NCBI GenBank assembly: GCA_020746995.1
Contig: JAGPXD010000001.1
Location: 5,022,001 to 5,086,000, forward strand
From: Plectosphaerella cucumerina
Taxonomy: Eukaryota > Ascomycota > Sordariomycetes > Glomerellales > Plectosphaerellaceae
Length of the DNA stretch: 64,000 bases
Direction of reading: 5' to 3'
Part shown: positions 1-10,938 of the stretch, piece by piece
Numbering within the stretch: position 1 is the stretch's first letter
Layout: every line of letters begins with the position of its first letter
The notes under the pieces: model-generated
Told to the model about the DNA's origin: nothing
Databases searched by the model: none
The model's input: only the letters and a program-made list of their open reading frames with translations
Position numbers and translations under genes: made by a program

Positions 1-276
1 GATTTGCGCTCCATCTCATCGTCCATCCTCCTCGCCCCCCTTCAGATGCCGTGCCGTGGCCCCGCGGCACAGCAGCAGCAAGCAAGTACCAAGCAGCAGG
101 CACAGCCGCCCATCTGTCCATCTTGCTTGGGCCGTCCCCGTCCCGCTGGCTCCTCCTCGCTCGCTTGACACACTGGCAGCCCGCCCTCGCCACGGCACCG
201 GGACCTGGGGAAGAGAGGAGGAGGGGGGAGGGAACCCATCTCCTCGCTCCACGCTCCATACCACTGCTAACCGAGC

Positions 277-295
277 CGAGACGAGACGAGACGAG
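277..295. repeat. Short GACGA pentanucleotide tandem repeat
   Basis: About three and a half copies of GACGA lie in tandem in the upstream region of the first gene. It is a plain microsatellite and no function is inferred. Confidence 0.7.
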
Positions 296-1215
296 CATGT
301 CCGGGCCGCCACCCAACCCCAGTCGCCTGTCCTGCAGTCCCGAGTCGAGGGCAAAGAGAGAGAGTGTAAAAAAAAGTTTGTTACCGAGACGCTTCCAGAT
401 ATTGCCCTCCCGCCCTTCTCCAGACTCTGGGCCTCCCGCGGACCCAATCACCGCTGTCCCCTGCCCATCCCCACGTTCAAGTCGTCCCTGATCACCGCGC
501 AAGTCCCTACTAGGCTCGCTCTAGACACACACCACCCCTCCCCCCTTCTCCCCCCTGTCCCCCTGCTCGTCGAGGGTACGCTCCTCGGGATCTCGAGAGT
601 CGAGAGCCGGCCGCCGCCTTACAAGTCTCTCAAGTCTTGTCCGGCCTGTCCTTGAAATGAGCCCATAGGTAGACAGCCGTCCGAAATACCGCGCGTCTCT
701 GCCCGACCTCGCCCCCTCTGCCAAGTCACTCCCTCTCGCGCTGTACAACCACATCTGCCACGCCCCCCCCCCCCCCTTCCTGGCGCCGTTCCTGGCAATC
801 TCGTGCTGGGGAGCCGCCCATCCTTTCCCTCCCCAGGACACCCCGGACGATCCAGGACAGGCCTTGCTCCGTCCGTGCTGCGTCCTCTTGTACGAGTATC
901 TGAGTGGTATGCCACCCTGGTTCCCCCGCAGTCTCCTCGGACTCGGTGCCCTCCTCCTCCACAACTTTTTTGAAGCCAGACCACCTACCGGCCCGGGGTC
1001 CAGCTTCTCAGTTCTCACCCCTCGCCTATACTTATCTCTCACCCCGACTTCACACCACACCCCCCCTGGCCACCCCAGGCTCTACTTGCCGCCCCTCCTC
1101 GAACCCCCCCCTCCCCCCCTGGTCACCCCAGTCTTCATCTCCACACGACGTACAGCACGGCGCGCCTCTGAATGGAGTCCTCGCCCCTCGACCTCCGTCC
1201 GGAGGCTCACATCAA

Positions 1216-1223
1216 TATATAAT
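1216..1223 (+). promoter_or_regulatory. TATA-like element upstream of the Zn2Cys6 regulator
   Basis: TATATAAT lies 207 bases before the chosen start codon at 1430. The spacing is reasonable for a core promoter followed by a leader of about 150 nt. It is recognised by motif only. Confidence 0.4.
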
Positions 1224-1429
1224 CCTGTCCATCCCATGCCTTTCCATCTACCAAGCATCCGGTTTCTGTCAAATACAGTGTCATCTCCAACCGCAGCGGC
1301 AGATCAACATTGACAATATCGACAATCACACCTCGACATACAACCACAACCACAATCAACTCACAAGGCATCAACCACACTTCACATTATATCACCATCT
1401 TCCTGCCCTCACCGGCGGCCGTAGGCATC

Positions 1430-4091
1430 ATGGCCCCGTCCGTCTCCGTCCCTACTCAGGGCGGCATGTTCCACACATGTAAGTTTGCCATACTTGGATA
1501 TAACCAGAAACAACAGAGCCTGATTTCCCTCGCAGTCCAAGGGGTCACCCCTCGCAAGCCGGCAACCGACTCCCAGGACAACGGCAAGGCCCCAGGCGCC
1601 CCCGCCTCCAAGAGAATCACAACCCCCCACGCCTGCGCAGAATGCAAGCGGCGGAAGATGTGAGCATCTCTCCTCCTGGCCAGAGAACACAAAACTGACT
1701 GACCTGTCCAGCCGCTGTGACGGCCAGCAGCCGTGCGGTCAGTGCCTTTCCAGCAGGGCGCCCAAGCGGTGTTTCTACGACAAGCACCGCCAGCGCGTCA
1801 TCCCCTCGAGGAAGACGCTCGAGGCCCTCTCTCAGTCCCTCGAGGAGTGCCGCTCCATCCTCAAGCGCCTCTATCCCAACCACGACATCCAGTCTCTCCT
1901 GCCCCTCTCGCGCCTTGAGCTCCTCGCCCAGCTCGACCGCCCCATCCTCGACACATCCATGGCCGCTGCCCTGCCATCCCCCCCCTGCAGACGTCGCCCA
2001 TCTCCCAGGACATGGAGAGCCCGCTGTGCACCTCCGTCTCCGTCTCGGACCACCAGTGCCTCTCGGGCCTTGAGCAGATGCCCGGACGCGACGTCGAGTG
2101 GGATGAGGAGCGCCGCGGCCGCGACCCTATCCCCATCGAGGCCGACGACGTAAACGCCCTCTCCCTCTCCGTCGACCGCCAGTCCTCCTACCTCGGCGCC
2201 TCATCCATCAAGGCCGCCCTTCTCTGCATGCTCAAGGTCCAGCCCTCGCTGCGCACCCAGCTCACAACCCCCTCAACACAGCAGAGGTCGCCCACGACCT
2301 GACCGCCCGCCAGCACAACCAGCACCGCGCCTCGTCCAGGGATCCCCAGCAGCGCATCCCCTGGTCTTGGAAGGGCCAGACCCTCATCGATGCCTACTTC
2401 AAGCGCGCCCACATCTTCATTCCCATGCTCGACGAGGCCGCCTTCCGCGCAGACTACCTCGAGGGCCAGCGCTTCGACAGCCCCTGGCTCGCCCTGCTCA
2501 ACATGGTCTTCGCCATGGGCAGCATCGTCGGCATGAAGTCCGACGACTACAATCACGTCAACTACTACAACCGCGCCATGGAGCACCTGCCCATCGACGC
2601 CTTCGGCAGCAGCCACATCGAGACCGTCCAGGCCCTCGCCCTCGTCGGCGGCTTCTACCTGCACTACATCAACAAGCCCAACATGGCCAACGCCGTCCTC
2701 GGCGCCGCCACCAGGATGGCTAGCGCTCTCGGCCTCCACAGGGAGAGCCTTGCCCAGAGCTCCAGCGACATGGTCGCCGCCGAGACCCGTCGCCGCACAT
2801 GGTGGAGCCTCTTCTGCCTCGACACCTGGGCCACCACCACCCTGGGCCGCCCCTCGTTTGGCCGCTTCGGTCCCGCCATTAGCATCAACCCTCCCGAGTT
2901 TGGCATCAACCAGGTAAGCCATTTTGCATTTCGCCACTCCTCAAAGAAGGAGGGGGGGGGGGGGGGGGGGGGGACACTATATGCCCGTCCCCCTCCGCCA
3001 CCCCCTTTCGTGGCACATGCCGCCTATCCCCCGGTGATCACCGAGACTAACCCCCCTTCTAGGCCCGCGACTCTGCCCAGCACGCCGGCGTCTTGCCGCT
3101 GATCGAGAACATCAAGTTCTGCAAGATCTCCACGCAGATCCAGGACATGCTCGCCGTCTCCCCCCTCCTCCGCACCGAGGACCGCTGCAACCTCGACGGC
3201 CAGCTCGTCAACTGGTACAGCAACCTCCCCTGGCTCCTGCGCACCACGGACCCCTGCGCCGAGCCCCTCTACATCGCCCGCTGCATCATGAAGTGGCGCT
3301 ACCAGAACCTCCGCATGCTCCTCCACCGCCCCGTCCTCCTGAGCCTCGCCAGTAACACCGCCGGCGTCGGCATGCTCCACGGCGGCCACGTCGCCGAGCA
3401 GGACCTCGCCGCCATCGAGACGTGCCGCGAGCTTGCTAAGCAGACCATCGAGGACATTGCCCGCGAGTGGACCCGCAACCAGATGTCGGGCTGGAACGCC
3501 GTCTGGTTCCTCTACCAGGCCGCCATGATCCCCCTCGTCAGCGTCTTCTGGCAGTGGGACAGCCCCCGCGTGCCCGAGTGGCACAAGCAGATCGAGACGA
3601 TCCTCGAGCTCCTCGAGGCCATGGAGGACTGGTCCCTGGCCGCCCGCCGCAGCCGCGAGGTCGTGTGGCGCATGTACGAGGCCTCTCGCCAGCAGCCCGC
3701 CGCCGGCCAGCAGCACCCCGCCCTCCAGAGCCCGCTTCTGCACGGCATGGGCGGGGCTGTCGCGGGTGGCGAGCACCCTTCCATGCTCATGGCCGCTGAT
3801 GGCGAGCTGCGCATGTCTCCCATTGGCCTCGAGCTCGAGGGCGCCGGCATGGTTGGCATGCTGGATCAGCAGGGTCTCTGGGACCTCGACGGCATGTTCT
3901 GGAGCGGAGGCTCCGCCGGCCCCGTCGAGGGCATGGGATCGCCCGACGACTCGCAGTCGGGCCAGCAGCACCCGCCACCGTCCAACGTTGACTTTGGCGG
4001 CTTCAACGTCAACGATCAGATGATGCAGATGGATTACGGCATGATCAGCCCCCAGTCGGCCTCCATGGACCCTGGCTTCTTCGTCCACTGA
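1430..4091 (+). CDS. Zn(II)2Cys6 fungal-specific transcription factor (XlnR-like group), frame interrupted twice
   Basis: This is a nuclear regulator with an N-terminal Gal4-type zinc cluster, CAECKRRKIRCDGQQPCGQC plus a further Cys (spacing C-x2-C-x6-C-x5-C-x2-C-x8-C), split by an intron. A fungal-specific middle homology region follows (WWSLFCLDTWATTTLGRPSF and downstream helices). Exons are 1430-1478, 1536-1659, 1712-2913 and 3063-4091. The start is the first ATG in frame with the cluster. Exon 3 changes frame by -1 at a C8 run (1978-1985) and again by -1 at a C5 run (2269-2273). One additional C at each would give an uninterrupted protein of about 801 residues. No GT...AG intron explains the first shift; a weak 50-nt intron (2237-2286) could explain the second. 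Homopolymer miscalls are the likeliest cause, with real inactivation second. Target genes are unknown; resemblance to carbohydrate-utilisation regulators is an inference. Confidence 0.85.
2952..2973 (+). repeat. Poly-G run (22 G) inside an intron
   Basis: An uninterrupted tract of about 22 G lies inside the third intron (2914-3062) of the Zn2Cys6 gene. At 149 nt this intron is two to three times longer than most others in the window. The tract could fold as a G-quadruplex, and it is also prone to length miscalls. Confidence 0.8.
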
Positions 4092-7000
4092 GCAACGCCC
4101 GGCGCAAGGCTCAGGAGTTTTGCCACCGCGACGACGACTCTCCACTCATACGTTTCGCCGTTGGAACATCTCCCTCCGCTTCCGATCTGTACATAGGTAC
4201 CAGGGGCTCCTAGCAATAGCAGCAGCACCCTGGTACCACCGGAAGATTGGGGGCAAATTTTCTGTCTATACCACCTTTCGCTTCTTTCACATACTTTTTC
4301 CTTCACAATAGGGCGGGGTGGTTCCATGTTTCCGGGGGGTGGCCTTCCTCCCCCCCATTTCTCCCCCTGGTGTGGATATCTGACTTCATCATTTCTCACG
4401 TCTACTACACAACAAAGCATTGTTCCCGAGCAGCCGAAAGCAAGGGGCGGGAAGCAGCAGCAAAAGCCGGGGCACCAGGGCATGCCACCGGCCGGAGGGG
4501 AGGCCAAAAGGGAAGGGATTACATCATACGGGCGTTCTTTTTCTTTCTCTGCTGCCCTTCCCAAAAGGGAGGGGGGGGCACTGGCATGACACGCGACATA
4601 CGCCCTGACGAGTTGATGGAAAGCAAAATCTTGGATGAGATTTAGGAAGTGTATGAGAATGAGAGGCATGAAATGACATAACATATCCGGAATGACGACA
4701 CCGACGAGCCGAAAAGTGAAGCTTAACGCCGGCGAAGGGGGGTGCACCCTGCAGGGCAAAAAGGGGTGAGGTGAGGTGGAAGTGATCGTGGATGGACCCC
4801 GGACCGGGTGGGCGGGCAGATGAGACGGCAGGACTCCTTGAATGCCCACGTTATCCCCGGACGGACGAGGGGACAGCACTCTCGCTGCTTGGAGAACAGT
4901 TCATGCCCACCACCAATGCCGAGATTTGACAAGCGAAGCGGACTGGACCGCAAAGGCGACCGTAGCACCCGAGGGCAGTGCCGGCGCGATGACCTGGGCT
5001 GGGCACTCTATAGGGTCGAGTCAGTACGAGTAAGCCATCCGCAGCCCAGCCCGGCCTCAGGTCGTTCCCGCGATCCCGCCGGATGAGACATTGGAACACT
5101 ATATCGCGCGCGATTTTGTGTGTGGCTCTGACAAGACCTGGTCCGGGAGCGCCGCGGCGCGTAGCGTTGATGGTAGTGCGGCATCACGGTCGGTCCGTAA
5201 GTGGAACTTTGCCCAGGACAGGGCCGACCGTTGCAGTCGTTGGCGTTGGTGTAGGCTTGGGGCAACAAGCTCGAGACCGGGCAAAGCCGCGGTGGCGAGT
5301 CAGACTCAGACAAGGCTCAGGATGCTTGTTAGGGGAGCCTGCAAAGCTCTGTACCATATCCGGACCCAAAGCCACATGAGACAGGAAAGTCGCACAGAGT
5401 GCTTTGCTCCGAGTCGGTCGTATGGTGTGCGAGCCTAAACCTCTACTGGCGAGAGGGCCGATCGCAGCCAAAGCCGAACCTCGAAAGGGTCCAGTAACTG
5501 TAGGGCCCCAATACGCGGAAGAGTTGGATGGGCTCGGCTTGGCTTGGCTCTGCCTTGCGCAGACAGGGCAGGGCGCGGTGGCTGCTGTCGTGGTTGCGTG
5601 GTTCTTCAAGGGTGCAATTCATCCGTCTTTACCCAGCCAGTGCTCTCTGGGTCATCAAGGTCGCGTGGGCCCACCACCAACCAGCTGGCCATCGTTGCCG
5701 GACCTCGCTGCCCTCGGCATCTCTGGCTCCCAGCTGGCGGTCCAGCCAAAGATACGTCTTGACAACAGTCCCAGGAGAAGGTCACCAGGCTGTCAGACTC
5801 GTCGAGCGTCCGGGAGACAGCATGGCTCGGGCGAGCTTGCACGCTCACAGCCCGAGGCGTGCGTTCAGGACCTGTTGATGGCAGATGGATCCATCCGCGT
5901 GCTTGCATGCGGCCGCTGCCGTTGCGATTGGCTGGCAAAATCTGGGATGGTCAAGGTGGAGGTGAAGTTAAGAATCGCAATTTGGGTTTTCGGGCCGTGG
6001 CGAGGTGTGGGGAAGCAAATGGGGCGGTCAGCGGTACCTGATCGGATGGCGGATCTGGGGCAGATCTTGGGGGCTGTTGAAGTACCTCTACCCCTGATTG
6101 TCAAGAGGATGATCCCTGCTGAAGAGGGGAGGGCGTGTGATGACCTCGATGTAGGGGGCGTGAGATTCCCCCAGAAGCCGGCGCGAACAGGGGTGAGCCA
6201 TGGCCTTGTGTGCGGGGAAGAATCGTCGAGAGGGATTGGCTGGCAAATATCAGTGAACCAAGACAACCAGGGGGTCATGTCATGCCGGCGCTGCCGTTGT
6301 GCCTTGGGGAACTTTACAAGGAACACGTCCCTGACTCTTAGCTGTCCATTATAGAGAACTAGAGCCAGTGGCCGCACCACGCCTTGAGGCGGCGCCCCTC
6401 AACCATGGATAGCTTGCTCCAGGTTGAGGATGGAGGGCGAGACTCGGCCTCTTTGCATGGTGGCACCACCTTCGGCTCGGTCCTGTCATTTTTTTATTTT
6501 CTGCGCGGGCGTCAGCTGTGACAAAGTCTCCCCGACATGATCATGTGGAGGGTCTGCGTCCTGCCTGTCTGCCTGCCCGCCTCCACACTCGCTTGAGATG
6601 GGCGACATGGATGCCGTGATGACTCGCATGAAGGCAACCCCCCTTCCTCTTCCTTCTTCTTCGCCGGCGTCAATCGTGGCCAGTGCAGCAAACCAGGCGT
6701 GCTTGCATGCCGCATACCCCAGTGCGTGGCCGTCTGGTGGTGTGGTGCGGTGTGGGGTAGGCCGAGGCCTGTCATCTGTCCGTTCCTTGGCCATTGAGAG
6801 GGCGATGTCGTAGCGTGGTGCGGGGTGCCTGGTGCGCCACAGCCTGCAAAGAGTGAGGTTGTCTCCAACACAAGCTTGGGCGACACCATGTCAGTGTTTC
6901 TCCGCATTTCCTCTGCCGGACGTATCAGCACATCAGATGACAGACAGAAAAAGACAGAAAAGACGGGGTATCGATGCAGGTCCCCCTTGGCCGGCGGGCC

Positions 7001-8274
7001 TTCGTTCCAGATGCCCCTGACGCAGCACAGGCGCTAGAGTGGCGCCGTTAGCTGGCAGCTTCCTTGATCGAGGAGCTAGTGCTCGAGAACCTGATCAGTG
7101 CAGGATGCCTTGACCTTGTCAGGCGGCCTGGTCTTGCATCTGCAGGTTTGCTGCCGCTAATCGCTGTTTCTGAAGGTCACGGGGTGATCAAGTCCAGACA
7201 GACCGGCCGACAGCGTGGCCTCCCGGATGAGAGCGTCTCGGGGCGGATGGATGGATCCTCGGTAAGTGGACCATTTGCATTGTCGCTGGCTCGACGTGGC
7301 GCCACGGCATCAGGTGGTCGGTCCTACAGGGACGTGTGCTCCTTTCGCTTGCTGAGGCGAGCATGAAGTCGTGGACACGAAAACCCAGCCCGCAGGAGCG
7401 GCAAAGGGCACTGGAAACCCTCAACCCAAACTCTTGGGAAGACCCGAGGAAGCGGTTCGAAATTGCGCCCTTGCCTGAAGTTGAGGTGTGACACTGGCGT
7501 GAGGATCGCAGCAGCAGGGAACCCCTTCGATTGTCTGGGGAAAGTGCTGTGAAACCGGAGAGGCAACAAAAGTTCCGTGTTGCACGGCACCAGAGGCATG
7601 GGGGATCAAGCTTGGGATCCCCTGCAGGCGTGCGGCACAGCAATGCGAATAACCCGGCATTGCGTCGGCGCTCACCGAGCCGATGGTCAACCGAAACGCC
7701 ACTGCCAGGATGCGACAGGCCTGTAATGACATCAACACCTTCAACCTAAGTGCAGGTGAACGGGATGGATCGAACTGTGGTTTTTCGTCAGCTCAAGTTG
7801 GCAGATTGTTTGTCTCTTACCACTGTCATTGGTGTCTGAATGTTTCTTGCCGACAAAGGTCTGTCAATCGAGGCGTGTCTCGTTCAACGTTGCTGGGCTG
7901 ATGATGGTTCGAATGTAGGATATTTGGAAGCAGTTTTCCCTGATTCTCTCGCGTCGATGTTGACAGAGAATGAGAGGTGATTCATCGCGGGTCGTCATGA
8001 ACACGAAGTGGAAGGAGCACCCAGTAGGGCCGACGCCAAAACTGAGCGAGGGAAGGAACCACCAAGAACACGTACCCATCCACTCCTTCCCTCTCAGAAT
8101 TGCCTCGCAAATTGCTTCGCAGGTACCATTGTGCAGGTATAGGTGGACTTCATCGTCACTGCAAAATGTTCTGGCATCTAGATCGGCTCCCAGTACACCT
8201 GTACTTCGACCGCTTCAAACCGCCAAGATCACGATGCATGGTTCTGACATCCGCCTGCGAGATCTCCAGCAACG
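4092..8274. other. 4.2-kb gene-free region
   Basis: This is the longest stretch without a supportable gene. Frames of up to 316 codons occur (for example 5404-6354 plus) but are rich in Trp, Cys, Arg and Gln, lack domains and lack plausible start contexts. No tRNA A/B boxes, transposase remnants or long terminal repeats were seen. It should hold the 3' UTR of the regulator and the promoter of the HEI10 gene. A non-coding transcript is possible but nothing specific supports one. Confidence 0.5.
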
Positions 8275-9634
8275 ATGGAACACACTCTCAAATGCAACGT
8301 CTTGAAGTGCCGCAAAGAGCTAGGCGACCGAGCTTTGGTGACAACATGCAGGTGGGCAATCGCATCTCAAGACCTAGGGGTAACCTTTGCTGACGATCCA
8401 TCTCAACCTGTCTCCACAGTCACATCTTCTGCCTCGAATGTGCGCATCAATCTGGCATGGTTGCCGGAAGCGCAAACCCGGATCGTCGAACAACATGCAC
8501 GGCCTGCAACGGCGATCTATCCAAACCTGATGACGCCGTCATCGCAGTCCTGGATCCCTCCGAGGACTACAAGACCAGTGTCCTGAGTGGCTTGAGTCCC
8601 AACATCATCATGGAGTGCGCAGGTCGCGCTTTGAGTTTCTGGGCCTACCAGACAACTCAGGAGATGTAAGACCCTCGCTGGTTCTCGGCTTGCAGGCGAC
8701 TCACATGGATCAGTGTTTACCAGCGATACCTGGAGAAGAACCTCACGGAAAAGTTCAAGTCTCTCGACATGCAGTTGGAAAAGACGATTAGCGAAGCCAA
8801 CGCGGAGATAGACAATATGCAGAACCAGGTGAAGGGTGTGGTGGTCCTTCTCCCAAGCGCTCAGATACTCTGCTGACCTTCTGTCCAGAGTCACGGGCAG
8901 AATACGAAAAAATGCGTCGAAGGTTCGATGAGCTAGCCAAGGCATACAAGGAAAAGACTCGGCTTCTCGCGGAATCCCAGGAGCGGTACGATCGAATCAA
9001 AAGGAAAGCCGAGCTAGGCCAGATGCAAGTCGCGGCCAGCAACGAGATCGACGCGCAGCTTGGCGTCCAGTCTCATGTAGGCATCAGTCCACAGAGAACG
9101 AACGGACAAGGATTCTACGAGCAGCAAGCATCCACAGGCCCCAGCATCATGAGGCAGCAGCCCATCGCTGGCCACGGCAACCCTGGAGGACCGCCTGCGC
9201 CGCAGCGAGGGTATGCCGTGTTTCCCAACATGGACATGGCATGGCGAGGTCAGGGCCAAGGTCAGCCACAAGCCAACTCAGGTGAGAGAGGATGTCTCGT
9301 CAAGAAAGCTGCTTTCCCTAACCAGCTCATCGCAGGCATCGTCCAGACCCCCATGCGGCAGCGCACTGGGAATATGCCCGGTTCGGCATTGAACATGGCC
9401 CCCAGAGCCGCCGCAACCACTCCAGTAATTCATGGGCCGAGTAGGCTGCGAGACTTTAGTCGTCCGGGATCGGGAGGTCGGAACATTGGTGTCGGCTCTG
9501 GAATGGCAGCCGTCATGGTCGGGCATCCAGATGGACCAGGAGGAAAGGCATCATTGGTGAGTCGCTGGTGACACACCAATGTCTTTCTCAAGCTGCAGCT
9601 GACAACTTGACATCAGCTCCGGAACATGCATTGA
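8275..9634 (+). CDS. HEI10: HEI10-like RING E3 (SUMO/ubiquitin) ligase, meiotic crossover factor
   Basis: The product belongs to the HEI10/CCNB1IP1 family, RING proteins of the synaptonemal complex that mark crossover sites in meiosis. Exons are 8275-8351, 8420-8665, 8714-8828, 8891-9281, 9336-9556 and 9617-9634, giving about 355 residues. The N-terminal RING uses Cys7, Cys12, Cys25, His27, Cys30, Cys33, Cys52 and Cys55; the wide Cx4C first pair and the TTCSHIFCLEC core are typical of HEI10. A coiled coil follows (about 105-175, YLEKNLTEKF onward), then a Gly/Pro/Gln-rich tail with an RPGSGGRN segment. The acceptor at 8890 (CAGAG) was chosen to keep frame. The 54-nt intron 9282-9335 is open in frame, so retention would add 18 residues. 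The last exon codes only five residues. Family assignment is firm; E3 specificity is not. Confidence 0.88.
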
Positions 9635-10347
9635 TTCTTTCCCCTTTGTTGGTCTCAATTAAACCCCTAGGCTGATGGGCCCCAAGCTACTGGGGAGACT
9701 GTGCGAGCGGTGGATTCTTTGACGACTTTCTGTAACACACGCAAATTCAACGGAATAGTACTGGGCCCTTGTTTGGCCGACCCTTGAGTCAGTCCGCCAG
9801 CAACAAGGCTGTTCTGTCACATACCCCAAAAGCTCAACAACAGCCTCATTGTCACAGTCAATCAATCCCCAGACCAGATCATCTCTGGCAGCACAAAGAG
9901 ATCTTCGCTACTTTCGGAAGTCGAGACAGACGGCTGTTCTAGATTACAATTAAAGCCATGAGATATCCCGCCAGTATGTCACTCTTGCAGGCAGGCTGCT
10001 GTTCTGCACTCATCATCGAACAAGTCTCGGTCAAACAACATGTACAACGAACACCACATATCCAGGCTCCTTGGGTGTCGAAACGATGGATTCCGTGCTA
10101 GAATCAGGGCGCTGTTCAAGGCACGGCGAAGGCATCCCAAGATGCCAACTTCTGGGCATAAAATATCGCCTCCCTCAGTCCCTAGAACCGGACCAAACCT
10201 AAGTATCACAACCATCGCAACCAACATCAGTCCCCACATCACTACCAACATCAACACTGAAAAGCTGGGGCTACCTTGGGAAGCTCTACACTCCAACCCC
10301 TTTCACAGTCACTCGAGCACATCGACAGAGGCAACCAGAACGTCAAC
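9635..10347. other. Intergenic region between HEI10 and the coiled-coil gene
   Basis: About 0.7 kb with no supportable gene. A minus-strand frame (9979-10296) has a hydrophobic stretch but no homology I recognise, and it runs through what should be the leader of the next gene. Confidence 0.5.
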
Positions 10348-10938
10348 ATGAACACTCCTCCCAACGATGGCACCGAGGTGGTGGGACCTTCTCGGGTCCC
10401 GGTGACTCCCGTGGATGACTTGGCCGCACGCCGAGGCCACAGGCTCATCCGCGTCAGCGACAAGATCGAGCGCATCAAGAAGGAGAGGGAAGAGGCCGAG
10501 GAGCAAAGCGCCCACCTTCGCCAGGTGAACAAAGACCTCGCCTCGTACCTGGCGATGCAACTGCAGCGCTGCGATCCTACTGAGATCACGGAGCTGCAGG
10601 CGAAACTGCAGCAGATGCGTGCGGAAGTCGGTCGCCTTCTGAAGGAGAACGAAGACATTCGTGTCGAGAAGTTCGCGGCCGACGAGTGCGCGGAAGAGGA
10701 GAAACAGGCTGGGCTGGAGGAGAAGCGTGCCCGACTCGAGGCCGAGATTCAGCTCCAGGAGCTGACCGAGGAGCTGAAGCTGGTGAAGAAGGAGCTTCTG
10801 CTCCAGACCAACCCTGACGCGGCGGTCCTCAAGGAGCAACGGGGACGACTGGAGGCTGAGGTCTTGATGAAGGAATACAGGGAGGAGGTGGCGATCTTGC
10901 GGGCCGAGATCAAGGTGCTCAAGGAGGCTCAGCAGTAG
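10348..10938 (+). CDS. Small coiled-coil protein of unknown function
   Basis: A single-exon frame of 196 residues starting at the ATG in MNTPPNDGTEVVGPSR. I do not recognise the family. After a Pro/Thr-containing N-terminus of about 25 residues, nearly the whole chain is a charged alpha-helical coiled coil rich in Glu, Lys, Leu and Gln (segments such as KIERIKKEREEAEEQ and LEEKRARLEAEIQLQELTEE). A repeated segment pattern, RLEAEIQLQELTEEL versus RLEAEVLMKEYREEV, suggests internal duplication. There is no signal peptide, membrane span or catalytic motif. The frame uses strong C/G third positions like its neighbours, which supports real coding. An earlier in-frame start is not preceded by a good ATG. 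It lies downstream of HEI10 on the same strand, but with 0.7 kb between them no functional link follows. Confidence 0.65.
   Translation: MNTPPNDGTEVVGPSRVPVTPVDDLAARRGHRLIRVSDKIERIKKEREEAEEQSAHLRQVNKDLASYLAMQLQRCDPTEITELQAKLQQMRAEVGRLLKENEDIRVEKFAADECAEEEKQAGLEEKRARLEAEIQLQELTEELKLVKKELLLQTNPDAAVLKEQRGRLEAEVLMKEYREEVAILRAEIKVLKEAQQ

Larger units (their letters stand above)
1..1429. other. Gene-free leader region before the Zn2Cys6 regulator
   Basis: No coding region can be supported here. The stretch is very C-rich and pyrimidine-rich on the plus strand, as is common in promoters and 5' leaders of Sordariomycete genes. It contains a short GACGA tandem repeat (about 277-295), an uninterrupted run of 14 C (763-776), a TATATAAT element (1216-1223) and a 25-codon upstream ORF (1236-1313). 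The open frames across it are low-complexity Pro/Ser/Arg-rich translations without recognisable domains. Confidence 0.6.

Noticed and set aside
2188..2937. 249-codon minus-strand frame opposite the Zn2Cys6 gene
   Set aside because: Val/Gly/Ala/Glu-rich antisense shadow without any domain.
5380..5410. GGAAAGTCGCACAGAG resembling the conserved region I of RNase P RNA
   Set aside because: Only a short partial match; the companion conserved regions and a plausible fold were not found nearby.
5404..6354. 316-codon plus-strand frame in the large gene-free region
   Set aside because: Trp/Cys/Gln/Arg-rich composition, no domain, and no codon bias like the neighbouring genes.
7440..7460. GGTTCGAA-type words as tRNA B boxes (also near 7905 and 43862)
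   Set aside because: None is followed by the full B-box and no matching A box or acceptor stem is present.
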